From Lachnospiraceae bacterium (lineage in GTDB: Bacteria > Bacillota > Clostridia > Lachnospirales > Lachnospiraceae): 21,368 bases of DNA. Shown here piece after piece: positions 1 to 9,091 of this stretch. The stretch lies in assembly GCA_019423745.1 (NCBI GenBank), contig JAHZAV010000035.1:1-21368 (forward strand). The letters are read 5' to 3'. The position numbers and the translations under genes are program-made. Position 1 is the stretch's first letter, and every line of letters begins with the position of its first letter. The notes beneath the pieces were generated by a model that did no database searches, was not told where the DNA came from, and saw only the letters and a program-made list of their open reading frames with translations.

Positions 1-335
1 AGTTATCAGTATTAGAGTTAAATGAATTAGTAAAAGCATGTGAAGAAGAATTTGGCGTATCTGCAGCAGCAGGTGTGGTAGTTGCAGCAGCAGCAGGAGA
101 TGGAGCTGCAGCAGCAGAAGAAAAAGATGAGTTCGATGTAGAATTAGTTTCTGCAGGAGCTTCTAAAGTTAAAGTAATCAAAGTTGTTCGTGAGCTTACA
201 GGACTTGGACTGAAAGAAGCAAAAGAATTAGTTGACGGAGCACCGAAGGTAGTTAAAGAAGGCGTTTCCAAGGCAGAAGCAGAAGAAATCAAAGCTAAGC
301 TGGAAGGCGAAGGAGCAGAAGTTAACCTTAAATAA
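1..335 (+). CDS. rplL: 50S ribosomal protein L7/L12, 3' part (5' end outside window)
   Basis: L7/L12 forms the ribosome stalk that recruits and activates translational GTPases such as EF-G and EF-Tu. Reading in frame from base 3 gives 110 residues. They comprise the end of the N-terminal dimerisation helix (LNELVKACEEEFGVSA), an Ala/Gly-rich hinge, and the whole C-terminal factor-binding domain with the VIKVVRELTGLGLKEAKELV helix. The usual length is about 120-125 residues, so roughly 12-15 residues lie before the window. An internal GTG at 75 is not the start, because clear L7/L12 sequence continues upstream of it. The gene sits directly before a terminator and upstream of rpoB, as in the common rplJ-rplL-rpoB-rpoC order. 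Confidence 0.97.
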   Translation, partial: LSVLELNELVKACEEEFGVSAAAGVVVAAAAGDGAAAAEEKDEFDVELVSAGASKVKVIKVVRELTGLGLKEAKELVDGAPKVVKEGVSKAEAEEIKAKLEGEGAEVNLK

Positions 336-354
336 TTTTACTTCAGCAGAGAAC

Positions 355-392
355 AGACCGCAGAAGGGCATGGCCCGGAGGCGGTCTTTTTT
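355..392 (+). terminator. Intrinsic terminator after rplL
   Basis: The arms agaccgc (355-361) and gcggtct (381-387) pair perfectly. Inside them a second stem, gggc/gccc with an ATG loop, stacks across a small internal loop. A run of T follows (387-392). The position 20 bp after the rplL stop fits termination of the ribosomal protein transcript, complete or partial, before rpoB. Confidence 0.9.
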
Positions 393-463
393 ACTTCAAT
401 GAAAAGAAGAGAACAAAAAGATGCGGGGTATATCGCAGTTTTACGCAGGGTTAAATGCAATTT

Positions 464-496
464 GGGACGTAACACTTTTGAACTTTGTTACGTCTC
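464..496. repeat. Inverted repeat upstream of the rpoB promoter
   Basis: Nine perfect pairs join gacgtaaca (466-474) and tgttacgtc (486-494). A G-T and a G-C pair extend this to 11 at 464-465/495-496. The loop is 11 nt. No T-run follows, so it does not look like a terminator. It ends 15 bp before the -35 box of the rpoB promoter, which suits an operator or activator site; that role is inference. Confidence 0.55.
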
Positions 497-511
497 CTGT
501 TGAAAAAGTTC

Positions 512-541
512 TTGACACTCCTCTGGGGTTTGTAGTATCAT
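512..541 (+). promoter_or_regulatory. Probable sigma-A promoter for rpoBC
   Basis: TTGACA (512-517, perfect consensus) is followed by an 18-bp spacer and TATCAT (536-541, five of six). Transcription would start near 548 and give a leader of about 115 nt before rpoB. Together with the terminator at 355-392 this suggests rpoBC is transcribed separately from rplL, at least in part. Confidence 0.75.
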
Positions 542-611
542 ATATGGTGCACTATTGTGGAGACGTGTGTCATGTGAAGTAGACAATATGTGTAGAAATG
601 TAGTAAAAATC

Positions 612-632
612 GGGGTTTCTCGGTAAAACCTC
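612..632 (+). other. Small leader hairpin before rpoB
   Basis: ggggttt (612-618) can pair with aaacctc (626-632), including one G-U pair, with a 7-nt loop. It lies 14 nt before the rpoB Shine-Dalgarno site, within the predicted leader. It is short, and its regulatory meaning is unknown. Nothing else, and no gene, was seen in the 328-bp gap 336-663 beyond the terminator, inverted repeat, promoter and this hairpin. Confidence 0.3.
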
Positions 633-663
633 ACGAAAAAATAAACGAGGAGTGAAACGTCAT

Positions 664-3600
664 ATGGAGAAAAACAGAATTCGTCCTATCAAAAGCGGAA
701 AAAGTTCGCGCATGAGTTATTCCAGACAAAAAGAAGTGCTTCAGATGCCTAACCTGATTGAAGTCCAGAAGGATTCTTATCAGTGGTTCCTTGACGAAGG
801 ATTAAAAGAAGTATTTGATGACATTTCTCCAATTTCTGACTACAGTGGTCATTTAAGCCTGGAATTTGTGGATTTCACTTTGTGCGAGAAAGACGTGAAG
901 TACACAATCGAAGAGTGTAAAGAGCGTGATGCCACATACGCTGCTCCGTTAAAGGTACGCGTGCGGCTTCATAACAAAGAAACAGACGAAATCAATGAAC
1001 ATGAAATCTTTATGGGTGATCTGCCGCTCATGACAGCAACTGGTACCTTTGTTATCAATGGTGCGGAGCGTGTTATTGTAAGCCAGCTTGTGCGTTCGCC
1101 CGGTATTTATTATGCAATTGCGCATGATAAACTTGGTAAAAGACTGTTTTCCTCAACCGTCATTCCTAACCGTGGAGCATGGCTGGAATATGAGACGGAT
1201 TCCAATGACGTTTTCTATGTGCGTGTTGACCGGACAAGAAAAGTGCCGATTACAGTGTTAATTCGTGCGCTGGGAATCGGAACGAATCCAGAAATTGTTG
1301 AGATGTTTGGAGAAGAACCCAAAATTTTGGCGAGTTTTGAGAAAGATGCGGCAACTAACTATCAGGAAGGTCTTTTGGAACTTTACAAAAAGATCCGTCC
1401 AGGTGAACCGCTTGCAGTGGATAGTGCTGAAAGCTTGATTACAAGCATGTTTTTTGATCCGCGTCGTTACGATCTTGCGAAGGTTGGACGTTATAAATTT
1501 AATAAGAAGCTTCTGCTTCGTAACCGTATTGCAGGGCATACTCTGGCAGAAGACGCAGTAAGTCCGTTGACGGGGGAAGTAGTAGCAGAAGCAGGAACTC
1601 TCGTGACAAGAGAGATAGCAGATGCTATTCAGAATGCTGCTGTTCCATATGTGTGGATTGAGCATTCAGAAGATGAGCGTAATATCAAAGTTCTCTCTAA
1701 CATGATGGTAGACCTGAAGTCAGTCGTGGATATTGATCCAGAAGAAGTAGGTGTGACAGAGCTTGTTTATTATCCTGTTCTTGCCGGACTTTTGGAAGAA
1801 ACCGCAGGAGACATCGAAGAGCTGAAGAATGCAATTCGCAGAGATATTCATGATCTGATTCCAAAGCACATTACGAAAGAAGACATTTTGGCTTCTATTA
1901 ACTATAATATCCATTTGGAATACGGCCTTGGAAATGACGATGATATTGACCACTTGGGTAATCGTCGTATCCGTGCGGTTGGTGAGCTTTTACAGAATCA
2001 GTATCGTATTGGTCTTTCTCGTTTGGAAAGAGTTGTACGCGAGAGAATGACAACACAGGATCTGGAAGGAATTTCGCCACAGTCATTGATTAATATTAAG
2101 CCGGTAACAGCGGCAGTAAAAGAGTTCTTCGGATCTTCCCAGCTGTCACAGTTCATGGATCAGAATAACCCTCTTGGAGAGCTGACTCACAAGAGACGTC
2201 TTTCTGCTTTGGGACCGGGTGGTCTTTCCAGAGACCGTGCCGGATTTGAGGTACGTGACGTTCATTATTCTCATTATGGAAGAATGTGTCCAATTGAGAC
2301 GCCTGAAGGTCCAAACATCGGTTTGATCAACTCTCTTGCAACTTATGCAAGGATTAACCAGTATGGTTTTGTAGAGGCGCCATACCGGAAGGTAGATAAA
2401 ACAGACCCGAAAAATCCGAGAGTTACAGACGAAGTTGTTTATATGACAGCAGATGAAGAAGATAATTATCATGTAGCACAGGCGAATGAGCCGCTTGATG
2501 AAGAAGGACATTTTATTCGTAAAAATGTATCAGGACGTTATCGCGATGAGACGCAGGAATATGAAAGAACCATGTTTGATTACATGGATGTATCTCCAAA
2601 GATGGTATTTTCTGTAGCGACAGCCCTGATTCCATTCCTTGAAAATGACGATGCGAACCGTGCTCTTATGGGATCAAACATGCAGCGTCAGGCGGTGCCG
2701 CTTCTAATGACAGAAGCACCGGTTGTAGGAACGGGTATGGAAGAAAAGGCAGCCGTAGACTCCGGAGTATGTGTAGTTGCGGAAGAAGGAGGAGTGGTAG
2801 AGCGCTCTACCTCTACAGAGATTACAGTGCGTCAGGATGATAATGTGCTGAAAAAATATAAACTGACCAAATTCTTAAGAAGTAACCAGAGTAACTGTTA
2901 CAATCAGAGACCAATTGTCTTTAAAGGGGACAGGGTAGAAAAAGGTCAGGTAATTGCTGACGGTCCGTCTACATCTAATGGTGAGATGGCCCTGGGTAAA
3001 AACCCGCTGATCGGATTTATGACCTGGGAAGGTTATAACTATGAGGACGCGGTATTGTTAAGCGAAAGACTGGTACAGGATGATGTTTACACATCCGTAC
3101 ACATTGAGGAATATGAGGCAGAAGCCCGCGACACAAAACTGGGACCGGAAGAAATTACGAGAGATATTCCGGGAGTTGGTGACGATGCACTGAAGAATCT
3201 GGATGAAAGAGGTATTATTCGAATCGGTGCAGAAGTTCGTGCCGGAGATATCCTTGTTGGTAAAGTGACTCCGAAAGGAGAAACAGAACTGACAGCAGAG
3301 GAACGTCTGCTGCGTGCGATTTTTGGTGAAAAAGCCCGCGAAGTAAGAGACACTTCGCTGAAAGTTCCTCATGGAGAATACGGTATTGTTGTAGATGCAA
3401 AAGTATTCACAAGAGAACATGGGGATGAGCTATCACCTGGCGTAAATCAGGCTGTTCGTATTTATATTGCACAGAAGAGAAAAATTTCTGTAGGAGATAA
3501 AATGGCCGGACGTCACGGTAACAAGGGTGTTGTTTCCCGTGTGCTCCCAGTAGAAGATATGCCGTTCCTGCCAAATGGACGCCCACTTGATATTGTATTG

Positions 3601-4524
3601 AACCCGTTGGGTGTGCCGTCTCGTATGAATATCGGACAGGTACTGGAAATTCATCTGTCCTTGGCGGCTAAAGCACTTGGATTTAATATTGCTACACCTG
3701 TCTTTGACGGTGCAGATGAAAATGACATTATGGATACACTTGACCTGGCAAATGATTACGTAAATTTAAGCTGGGAAGAGTTTGAAGCTAAGCATAAAGA
3801 AGAACTGCTTCCGGAAGTGCTTCAGTATCTCTACGACAACAGAGACCACAGAAAACTGTGGAAAGGTGTTCCGATTTCCAGAGACGGTAAAGTACGTCTT
3901 CGTGACGGACGTACCGGAGAATTCTTTGACAGCCCGGTTACCATCGGACATATGCATTATCTGAAACTGCATCATCTGGTAGATGACAAGATTCATGCGA
4001 GATCTACTGGACCATACTCCCTGGTAACACAGCAGCCTTTGGGAGGAAAGGCACAGTTCGGTGGACAGCGTTTCGGAGAAATGGAAGTTTGGGCGTTGGA
4101 AGCTTATGGTGCATCTTATACGTTGCAGGAAATCTTGACTGTGAAATCCGATGACGTGGTAGGTCGTGTGAAAACTTACGAAGCGATTATCAAAGGAGAA
4201 AATATTCCTGAACCAGGTATTCCGGAATCCTTTAAGGTATTACTGAAAGAGCTGCAGTCTCTTGGCCTTGATGTCCGCGTACTGCGTGATGACAATACAG
4301 AGGTTGAAATTATGGAGACAGTAGATATGGGAGAAACGGATTTCCGTTCACTGATGAATGAAGACAGAAAATACCAGGACGACGGAGAAAATCTGGGAGA
4401 TCACGGATACACTGCACAAGAATTTCAGGGTGAAGAACTCGTGGATGTAGAAGAACCGGAGGAAGATTTTGACGATAGTGATTTCGCAATTGATTTTGAC
4501 GAAGTGTCAGACGATGAATTTTAG
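664..4524 (+). CDS. rpoB: DNA-directed RNA polymerase subunit beta
   Basis: This is the beta subunit of RNA polymerase, which builds the catalytic cleft with beta-prime. I chose ATG 664 (1286 residues). The in-frame GTG at 652 overlaps the GAGGAG ribosome site (647-652) and so cannot use it, and known relatives begin MEKNRIRP. The rifampicin region is complete at residues 490-516 (SSQLSQFMDQNNPLGELTHK, then RRLSALGPGG). D499, H509 and S514 correspond to E. coli D516, H526 and S531 and are wild type. CPIETPEGPNIGLINS follows. The conserved lysine region KRKISVGDKMAGRHGNKGV lies near residues 939-957, and the C-terminal anchor region QQPLGGKAQFGGQRFGEMEV is present. The tail is very acidic. rpoC follows after 14 bp, so the two are co-transcribed. 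Confidence 0.98.
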   Translation: MEKNRIRPIKSGKSSRMSYSRQKEVLQMPNLIEVQKDSYQWFLDEGLKEVFDDISPISDYSGHLSLEFVDFTLCEKDVKYTIEECKERDATYAAPLKVRVRLHNKETDEINEHEIFMGDLPLMTATGTFVINGAERVIVSQLVRSPGIYYAIAHDKLGKRLFSSTVIPNRGAWLEYETDSNDVFYVRVDRTRKVPITVLIRALGIGTNPEIVEMFGEEPKILASFEKDAATNYQEGLLELYKKIRPGEPLAVDSAESLITSMFFDPRRYDLAKVGRYKFNKKLLLRNRIAGHTLAEDAVSPLTGEVVAEAGTLVTREIADAIQNAAVPYVWIEHSEDERNIKVLSNMMVDLKSVVDIDPEEVGVTELVYYPVLAGLLEETAGDIEELKNAIRRDIHDLIPKHITKEDILASINYNIHLEYGLGNDDDIDHLGNRRIRAVGELLQNQYRIGLSRLERVVRERMTTQDLEGISPQSLINIKPVTAAVKEFFGSSQLSQFMDQNNPLGELTHKRRLSALGPGGLSRDRAGFEVRDVHYSHYGRMCPIETPEGPNIGLINSLATYARINQYGFVEAPYRKVDKTDPKNPRVTDEVVYMTADEEDNYHVAQANEPLDEEGHFIRKNVSGRYRDETQEYERTMFDYMDVSPKMVFSVATALIPFLENDDANRALMGSNMQRQAVPLLMTEAPVVGTGMEEKAAVDSGVCVVAEEGGVVERSTSTEITVRQDDNVLKKYKLTKFLRSNQSNCYNQRPIVFKGDRVEKGQVIADGPSTSNGEMALGKNPLIGFMTWEGYNYEDAVLLSERLVQDDVYTSVHIEEYEAEARDTKLGPEEITRDIPGVGDDALKNLDERGIIRIGAEVRAGDILVGKVTPKGETELTAEERLLRAIFGEKAREVRDTSLKVPHGEYGIVVDAKVFTREHGDELSPGVNQAVRIYIAQKRKISVGDKMAGRHGNKGVVSRVLPVEDMPFLPNGRPLDIVLNPLGVPSRMNIGQVLEIHLSLAAKALGFNIATPVFDGADENDIMDTLDLANDYVNLSWEEFEAKHKEELLPEVLQYLYDNRDHRKLWKGVPISRDGKVRLRDGRTGEFFDSPVTIGHMHYLKLHHLVDDKIHARSTGPYSLVTQQPLGGKAQFGGQRFGEMEVWALEAYGASYTLQEILTVKSDDVVGRVKTYEAIIKGENIPEPGIPESFKVLLKELQSLGLDVRVLRDDNTEVEIMETVDMGETDFRSLMNEDRKYQDDGENLGDHGYTAQEFQGEELVDVEEPEEDFDDSDFAIDFDEVSDDEF

Positions 4525-4538
4525 GAAGGGGTGCCAGT

Positions 4539-7500
4539 ATGCCGGAAACAAATAATGATAAAAATTATCAGCCTATGACTTTTGATGCGATCAGAATAGG
4601 GTTGGCATCACCTGAAAAAGTGCTGGAATGGTCCAGGGGAGAGGTTACAAAACCGGAGACCATTAATTATAGAACGCTGAAACCGGAGAAAGACGGGTTG
4701 TTCTGCGAGAGAATTTTCGGACCAAGTAAGGACTGGGAATGTCATTGTGGGAAATATAAAAAAATCCGTTATAAAGGTGTAGTCTGCGACCGATGTGGCG
4801 TAGAGGTTACCAAAGCAAGTGTGCGCCGTGAACGTATGGGGCACATTGCTCTGGCAGCTCCGGTATCCCATATCTGGTATTTCAAAGGAATCCCCAGCCG
4901 TATGGGACTGATTCTGGATCTTTCTCCAAGAACATTGGAGAAGGTTCTGTACTTTGCTTCTTATATTGTACTGGACAAAGGGGAGACAGACCTGATGTAT
5001 AAGCAGGTGCTCTCCGAGCAGGAATATCAGGAGGCAAGAGAAAAGTGGGGAAGCGCCTTCCGTGTAGGAATGGGTGCAGAATCCATTAAAGAACTGCTGG
5101 AAGCAATTGATTTGGATAAAGAGTATGAAGAGCTTCAGGCAGGGCTTGATGGAGCTACTGGACAAAAGCGTGCAAGAATTGTAAAACGTTTGGAAGTAGT
5201 AGAAGCTTTCCGTGAATCCGGGAACAAGCCGGAGTGGATGATTATGACAGCAATTCCGGTTATTCCGCCAGATCTTCGTCCTATGGTACAGCTGGATGGA
5301 GGACGTTTCGCAACCAGCGATCTTAATGATCTGTATAGAAGAATTATTAATAGAAATAATCGTTTGAAACGTTTGCTTGAGTTGGGTGCGCCAGACATTA
5401 TTGTAAGAAATGAAAAGAGAATGCTTCAAGAGGCAGTAGATGCTCTTATTGATAATGGAAGAAGAGGACGCCCGGTAACTGGACCTGGAAACCGTGCTTT
5501 GAAATCTCTTTCTGATATGCTGAAAGGAAAATCTGGACGTTTCCGCCAGAACCTTTTGGGAAAACGTGTTGATTATTCCGGACGTTCCGTTATCGTTGTT
5601 GGACCGGAACTGAAGATTTATCAGTGTGGTCTTCCCAAAGAAATGGCAATTGAGCTGTTTAAACCTTTTGTTATGAAAGAGCTTGTTCAGAACGGAACAG
5701 CACACAATATCAAAAATGCCAAGAAGATGGTAGAAAGACTGCAGCCTGAAGTATGGGATGTGCTGGAAGATGTTATTAAAGAACATCCGGTTATGCTGAA
5801 CCGTGCCCCTACGTTGCACAGATTAGGTATTCAGGCGTTTGAGCCTATTCTTGTAGAAGGTAAGGCGATTAAGCTGCATCCATTGGTATGTACTGCATAC
5901 AATGCTGACTTCGATGGAGACCAGATGGCTGTTCATTTGCCGCTTTCTGTAGAAGCACAGGCAGAGTGCCGTTTCCTTCTGCTTTCACCTAACAACCTTC
6001 TGAAGCCGTCAGACGGTGGCCCTGTGGCAGTTCCTTCCCAGGATATGGTACTTGGTATATATTATCTGACGCAGGAAAGACCGGGAGCTCTGGGAGAAGG
6101 AAAGGTATTCAAGAGTGTAAATGAAGCAATTCTTGCTTATGAAAATGAGGCAATTACACTTCATTCTAAAATTAAAGTCCGTGTGACTAAGACAATGCCT
6201 GATGGAACAGAGAAGACTGGAACAGTGGAATCTACACTGGGAAGATTTTTGTTTAATGAGATTATTCCGCAGGACCTTGGATTTGTGGATCGTGAAATCG
6301 AAGGAAACGAACTGCTTCCAGAGATTGATTTCCATGTGGGTAAGAAACAGCTGAAACAAATTCTTGAAAAGGTAATTAATACTCACGGAGCAACTGCTAC
6401 AGCAGAAGTTCTTGATAACGTAAAAGCGATTGGATATAAATACTCCACAAGAGCAGCAATGACGGTATCTATTTCTGATATGACAGTACCTCCACAGAAG
6501 CCACAGATGATTGAAGAGGCACAGGAAACGGTAGACAGAATTACAAAGAACTATAAACGTGGTTTGATTACGGAAGAAGAAAGATATAAAGAAGTTGTTG
6601 AAACTTGGAAAGCAACTGATGATGCCTTGACTGAAGCGCTGCTTTCCGGTTTGGACAAATACAATAATATTTTCATGATGGCTGACTCGGGAGCCCGTGG
6701 TTCTGATAAGCAGATTAAACAGCTTGCAGGTATGCGAGGTTTGATGGCAGATACAACAGGACGTACCATTGAGCTTCCTATCAAGTCAAACTTCCGTGAA
6801 GGTCTTGACGTATTGGAGTACTTCATGTCTGCCCATGGTGCACGTAAAGGTTTGTCTGATACGGCGCTTCGTACAGCTGACTCCGGTTATCTGACAAGAC
6901 GTCTTGTTGACGTTTCACAGGAATTGATTATTCATGAAGTGGATTGTCGTCCGGAAGGTGGAGAGATTCCTGGAATGTACGTAAAGGCATTCATGGATGG
7001 AAATGAAGAAATTGAGAGTTTGCAGGAACGTATTACAGGACGTTATCTGTGCGAGAGTATTAAAGATAAAGATGGAAATATCCTTGTAAAGGCAAACCAT
7101 ATGGTAACGCCAAAACGTGCAGAATTAATTATGAAGAAGGGTGTGGATGAGAATGGAGAACCGCTTAAGAAGATTAAGATCCGTACAATTCTGACCTGTA
7201 AATCCCATATGGGAGTATGTGCAAAATGTTATGGTGCAAATATGGCAACAGGTGAACCGGTACAAGTTGGAGAGGCCGTAGGTATTATTGCAGCACAGTC
7301 AATCGGAGAGCCGGGTACTCAGCTTACCATGCGTACTTTCCATACGGGCGGTGTTGCCGGTGATGATATTACACAGGGTCTTCCGCGTGTGGAAGAGCTT
7401 TTCGAGGCAAGAAAGCCGAAAGGTCTTGCGATTATTACAGAATTCGGTGGAAAAGCGGTCATCAATGATACAAAGAAAAAACGTGAGATTATTGTTACAA

Positions 7501-8180
7501 ATGAAGAGACCGGAGAATCTAAAGCGTATCTTATTCCATATGGTTCCAGAATTAAGATTCAGGATGGAGTTCAACTGGAAGCCGGAGATGAATTGACAGA
7601 AGGTAGTGTCAATCCGCATGATATTCTGAAGATTAAAGGGCTTCGCGCTGTACAGGATTATATGATCCAGGAAGTGCAGAGAGTATATCGTCTCCAGGGT
7701 GTTGAAATCAATGATAAGCATATCGAAGTCATTGTTCGTCAGATGTTGAAAAAAGTTCGTGTGGAAGAAAGCGGAGATACAGATTTCCTTCCAGGAACTA
7801 TGGTTGATGCACTGGAGTTCGAAGATAAGAATATTGAGATGGAAGCAGAAGGAAAAGAGCCTGCAACAGGTGAGCAGATCATGCTTGGTATTACAAAAGC
7901 ATCTCTGGCAACGAATTCTTTCCTGTCCGCCGCATCTTTCCAGGAGACAACGAAAGTATTGACAGAAGCAGCAATCAAAGGAAAGATTGACCCGTTGGTA
8001 GGTCTGAAAGAAAATGTTATCATTGGTAAACATATCCCGGCAGGTACAGGAATGAGAAAATACCGGGATGTAAAACTGGATACAGAATTGGAGAAAGAGG
8101 AGCTGACGGAAGAGGATGATATTTTAGCAGAAAATGCAGAAGTATCAATGGAATCTTCTGATGAATTTATTCTTCAATAA
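4539..8180 (+). CDS. rpoC: DNA-directed RNA polymerase subunit beta-prime
   Basis: This is the catalytic large subunit of RNA polymerase. The N-terminal zinc ribbon has C68, C70, C83 and C86. The active-site loop NADFDGDQM is at residues 455-463, with the three Mg-binding aspartates D457, D459 and D461. The bridge-helix region lies around residues 757-795 (GARKGLSDTALRTADSGYL). The second zinc site is C803, C887, C894 and C897. The trigger-loop region includes GEPGTQLTMRTFHTGG. At 1213 residues it has the usual length for Clostridia and ends in an acidic tail. ATG 4539 is preceded by GGAAGGGG at a good distance. The gene is 14 bp after rpoB and ends 17 bp before a strong terminator, closing the rpoBC unit. 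Confidence 0.98.
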   Translation: MPETNNDKNYQPMTFDAIRIGLASPEKVLEWSRGEVTKPETINYRTLKPEKDGLFCERIFGPSKDWECHCGKYKKIRYKGVVCDRCGVEVTKASVRRERMGHIALAAPVSHIWYFKGIPSRMGLILDLSPRTLEKVLYFASYIVLDKGETDLMYKQVLSEQEYQEAREKWGSAFRVGMGAESIKELLEAIDLDKEYEELQAGLDGATGQKRARIVKRLEVVEAFRESGNKPEWMIMTAIPVIPPDLRPMVQLDGGRFATSDLNDLYRRIINRNNRLKRLLELGAPDIIVRNEKRMLQEAVDALIDNGRRGRPVTGPGNRALKSLSDMLKGKSGRFRQNLLGKRVDYSGRSVIVVGPELKIYQCGLPKEMAIELFKPFVMKELVQNGTAHNIKNAKKMVERLQPEVWDVLEDVIKEHPVMLNRAPTLHRLGIQAFEPILVEGKAIKLHPLVCTAYNADFDGDQMAVHLPLSVEAQAECRFLLLSPNNLLKPSDGGPVAVPSQDMVLGIYYLTQERPGALGEGKVFKSVNEAILAYENEAITLHSKIKVRVTKTMPDGTEKTGTVESTLGRFLFNEIIPQDLGFVDREIEGNELLPEIDFHVGKKQLKQILEKVINTHGATATAEVLDNVKAIGYKYSTRAAMTVSISDMTVPPQKPQMIEEAQETVDRITKNYKRGLITEEERYKEVVETWKATDDALTEALLSGLDKYNNIFMMADSGARGSDKQIKQLAGMRGLMADTTGRTIELPIKSNFREGLDVLEYFMSAHGARKGLSDTALRTADSGYLTRRLVDVSQELIIHEVDCRPEGGEIPGMYVKAFMDGNEEIESLQERITGRYLCESIKDKDGNILVKANHMVTPKRAELIMKKGVDENGEPLKKIKIRTILTCKSHMGVCAKCYGANMATGEPVQVGEAVGIIAAQSIGEPGTQLTMRTFHTGGVAGDDITQGLPRVEELFEARKPKGLAIITEFGGKAVINDTKKKREIIVTNEETGESKAYLIPYGSRIKIQDGVQLEAGDELTEGSVNPHDILKIKGLRAVQDYMIQEVQRVYRLQGVEINDKHIEVIVRQMLKKVRVEESGDTDFLPGTMVDALEFEDKNIEMEAEGKEPATGEQIMLGITKASLATNSFLSAASFQETTKVLTEAAIKGKIDPLVGLKENVIIGKHIPAGTGMRKYRDVKLDTELEKEELTEEDDILAENAEVSMESSDEFILQ

Positions 8181-8197
8181 TTTCAAAAAGGTGGGGG

Positions 8198-8245
8198 GAG
8201 TATCACATCTCAGTGGTCAAACTGAGGTGTGATACTCTTCTTTTG
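8198..8245 (+). terminator. Strong intrinsic terminator after rpoC
   Basis: A 17-bp stem joins gagtatcacatctcagt (8198-8214) and actgaggtgtgatactc (8221-8237) with only one G-U pair. It has a 6-nt loop and is followed by ttctttt. It isolates rpoBC from the accessory genes downstream. Confidence 0.93.
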
Positions 8246-8324
8246 CAAAACTGGAATCTGTATATGTTGACCCTGTTAAACGAAGCACAGGAAAAAAGAA
8301 ACAGTGTCCATAGTATGAGAAATA

Positions 8325-8333
8325 TGATAGAAT
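8325..8333 (+). promoter_or_regulatory. Possible extended -10 promoter for the HD-domain gene
   Basis: TGATAGAAT is an extended -10 element (TGn plus TAGAAT, five of six). The -35 position near 8305 (tgtcca) is poor, which extended -10 promoters tolerate. The gene start is 35 bp downstream. Confidence 0.45.
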
Positions 8334-8367
8334 AAACACGATATAGAAAAGACAGGAGGAATTATAG

Positions 8368-8931
8368 ATGAACCGAGAACAGGCACACGAAATTTTACTG
8401 AAATATATGAAAGGAGAGAATTATATTACTCATTCATATGCAGTGGAAGCCATTATGAAAGGACTGGCTAAAAAGCTGGCACCGGATCAGGTAGAGTATT
8501 GGGGAATTGCGGGCCTCCTTCATGACCTTGATGAGGAACAATGTGATTGGCAGCATGATATGAGCGTCCATGGTCCAACATCTGTGGAAATTCTCAAAAA
8601 GGAAGGGATTGATGATCCGATTTTGTTTGATGCGATCAAAGCACATAATCCGAAATGTGGGATGAAAGCGAAGACGAATATTCAGTATGCTTTGCTGGCT
8701 GCTGATCCTATGAGCGGCTTTGTAAAAGCGGTCGCACAAATTTATCCGGATAAGAAAATTGCCAGTGTAAAGCATAAATCTGTTATGAAAAGATTTAATG
8801 AGCTTCGTTTTGCGAAAGGAGCAAATCGCGATTATATGGAAATGATCGAATTTACAGGCCTTTCGCTGGATGATTTGATTGATGTTGCACTGGAAGAGAT
8901 GGGAGCTATTGCTGATCAGCTCGGATTATAA
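8368..8931 (+). CDS. HD-domain (HDIG-type) metal-dependent phosphohydrolase
   Basis: This 187-residue soluble protein has the HD superfamily metal-binding pattern: H22 (ITHSYAVE), the H52-D53 pair (GLLHDLDEE), H93 (IKAHNP) and D113 (LLAADP). HD proteins usually hydrolyse phosphate esters of nucleotides or similar molecules, but the substrate cannot be read from the sequence. There is no partner domain (GAF, response regulator, RelA or GGDEF), and the length fits a single HD domain with a short helical tail. A strong site, AGGAGG at 8354-8359, sits 8 bp before ATG 8368. It lies between the rpoC terminator and the polysaccharide promoter, on the same strand, and appears to be a single-gene unit. 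The 147 bp after it hold a T-rich stretch (8943-8951) without a convincing stem. Confidence 0.85.
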   Translation: MNREQAHEILLKYMKGENYITHSYAVEAIMKGLAKKLAPDQVEYWGIAGLLHDLDEEQCDWQHDMSVHGPTSVEILKKEGIDDPILFDAIKAHNPKCGMKAKTNIQYALLAADPMSGFVKAVAQIYPDKKIASVKHKSVMKRFNELRFAKGANRDYMEMIEFTGLSLDDLIDVALEEMGAIADQLGL

Positions 8932-9015
8932 ATAAAATATTACTTTTTTTTACTAAAATTTTGTTATTAATGCGCGAATATACAAAAGTATGATCCAGTA
9001 TGCTAAGATTATTAA

Positions 9016-9044
9016 TTGATTATGGCAGAAAGCTGGAGTATAAT
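9016..9044 (+). promoter_or_regulatory. Promoter of the polysaccharide control operon
   Basis: TTGATT (9016-9021) is followed by a 17-bp spacer and a perfect TATAAT (9039-9044). Transcription would start near 9051, about 41 nt before cpsB. This also rules out translation from an in-frame ATG-less codon at 9047, which would leave no leader. Confidence 0.8.
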
Positions 9045-9091
9045 AATTGGGCAAAAGCGGGCACCTAAAAATAAAGCGGGAGAGGAGAAAA

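Noticed and set aside
652..663. In-frame GTG start adding four residues to RpoB
   Set aside because: It overlaps the GAGGAG ribosome site, and relatives begin at the ATG at 664.
2125..2220. Possible rifampicin-resistance changes in rpoB
   Set aside because: The positions equivalent to E. coli D516, H526 and S531 are all wild type.
4608..5819. 403-codon open frame on the minus strand inside rpoC
   Set aside because: It is the antisense of a well-conserved rpoC region, and the translation has no recognisable domain and a Cys/His/Ser-rich biased composition. The same applies to 7299-8033 minus.
8932..8960. T-run after the HD gene as a terminator
   Set aside because: No stable stem precedes the T-run.
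9047..9091. Upstream in-frame start extending CpsB by 15 residues
   Set aside because: It would begin three bases after the TATAAT box, upstream of the likely transcript start, and the extra residues do not match the PHP phosphatase N-terminus.
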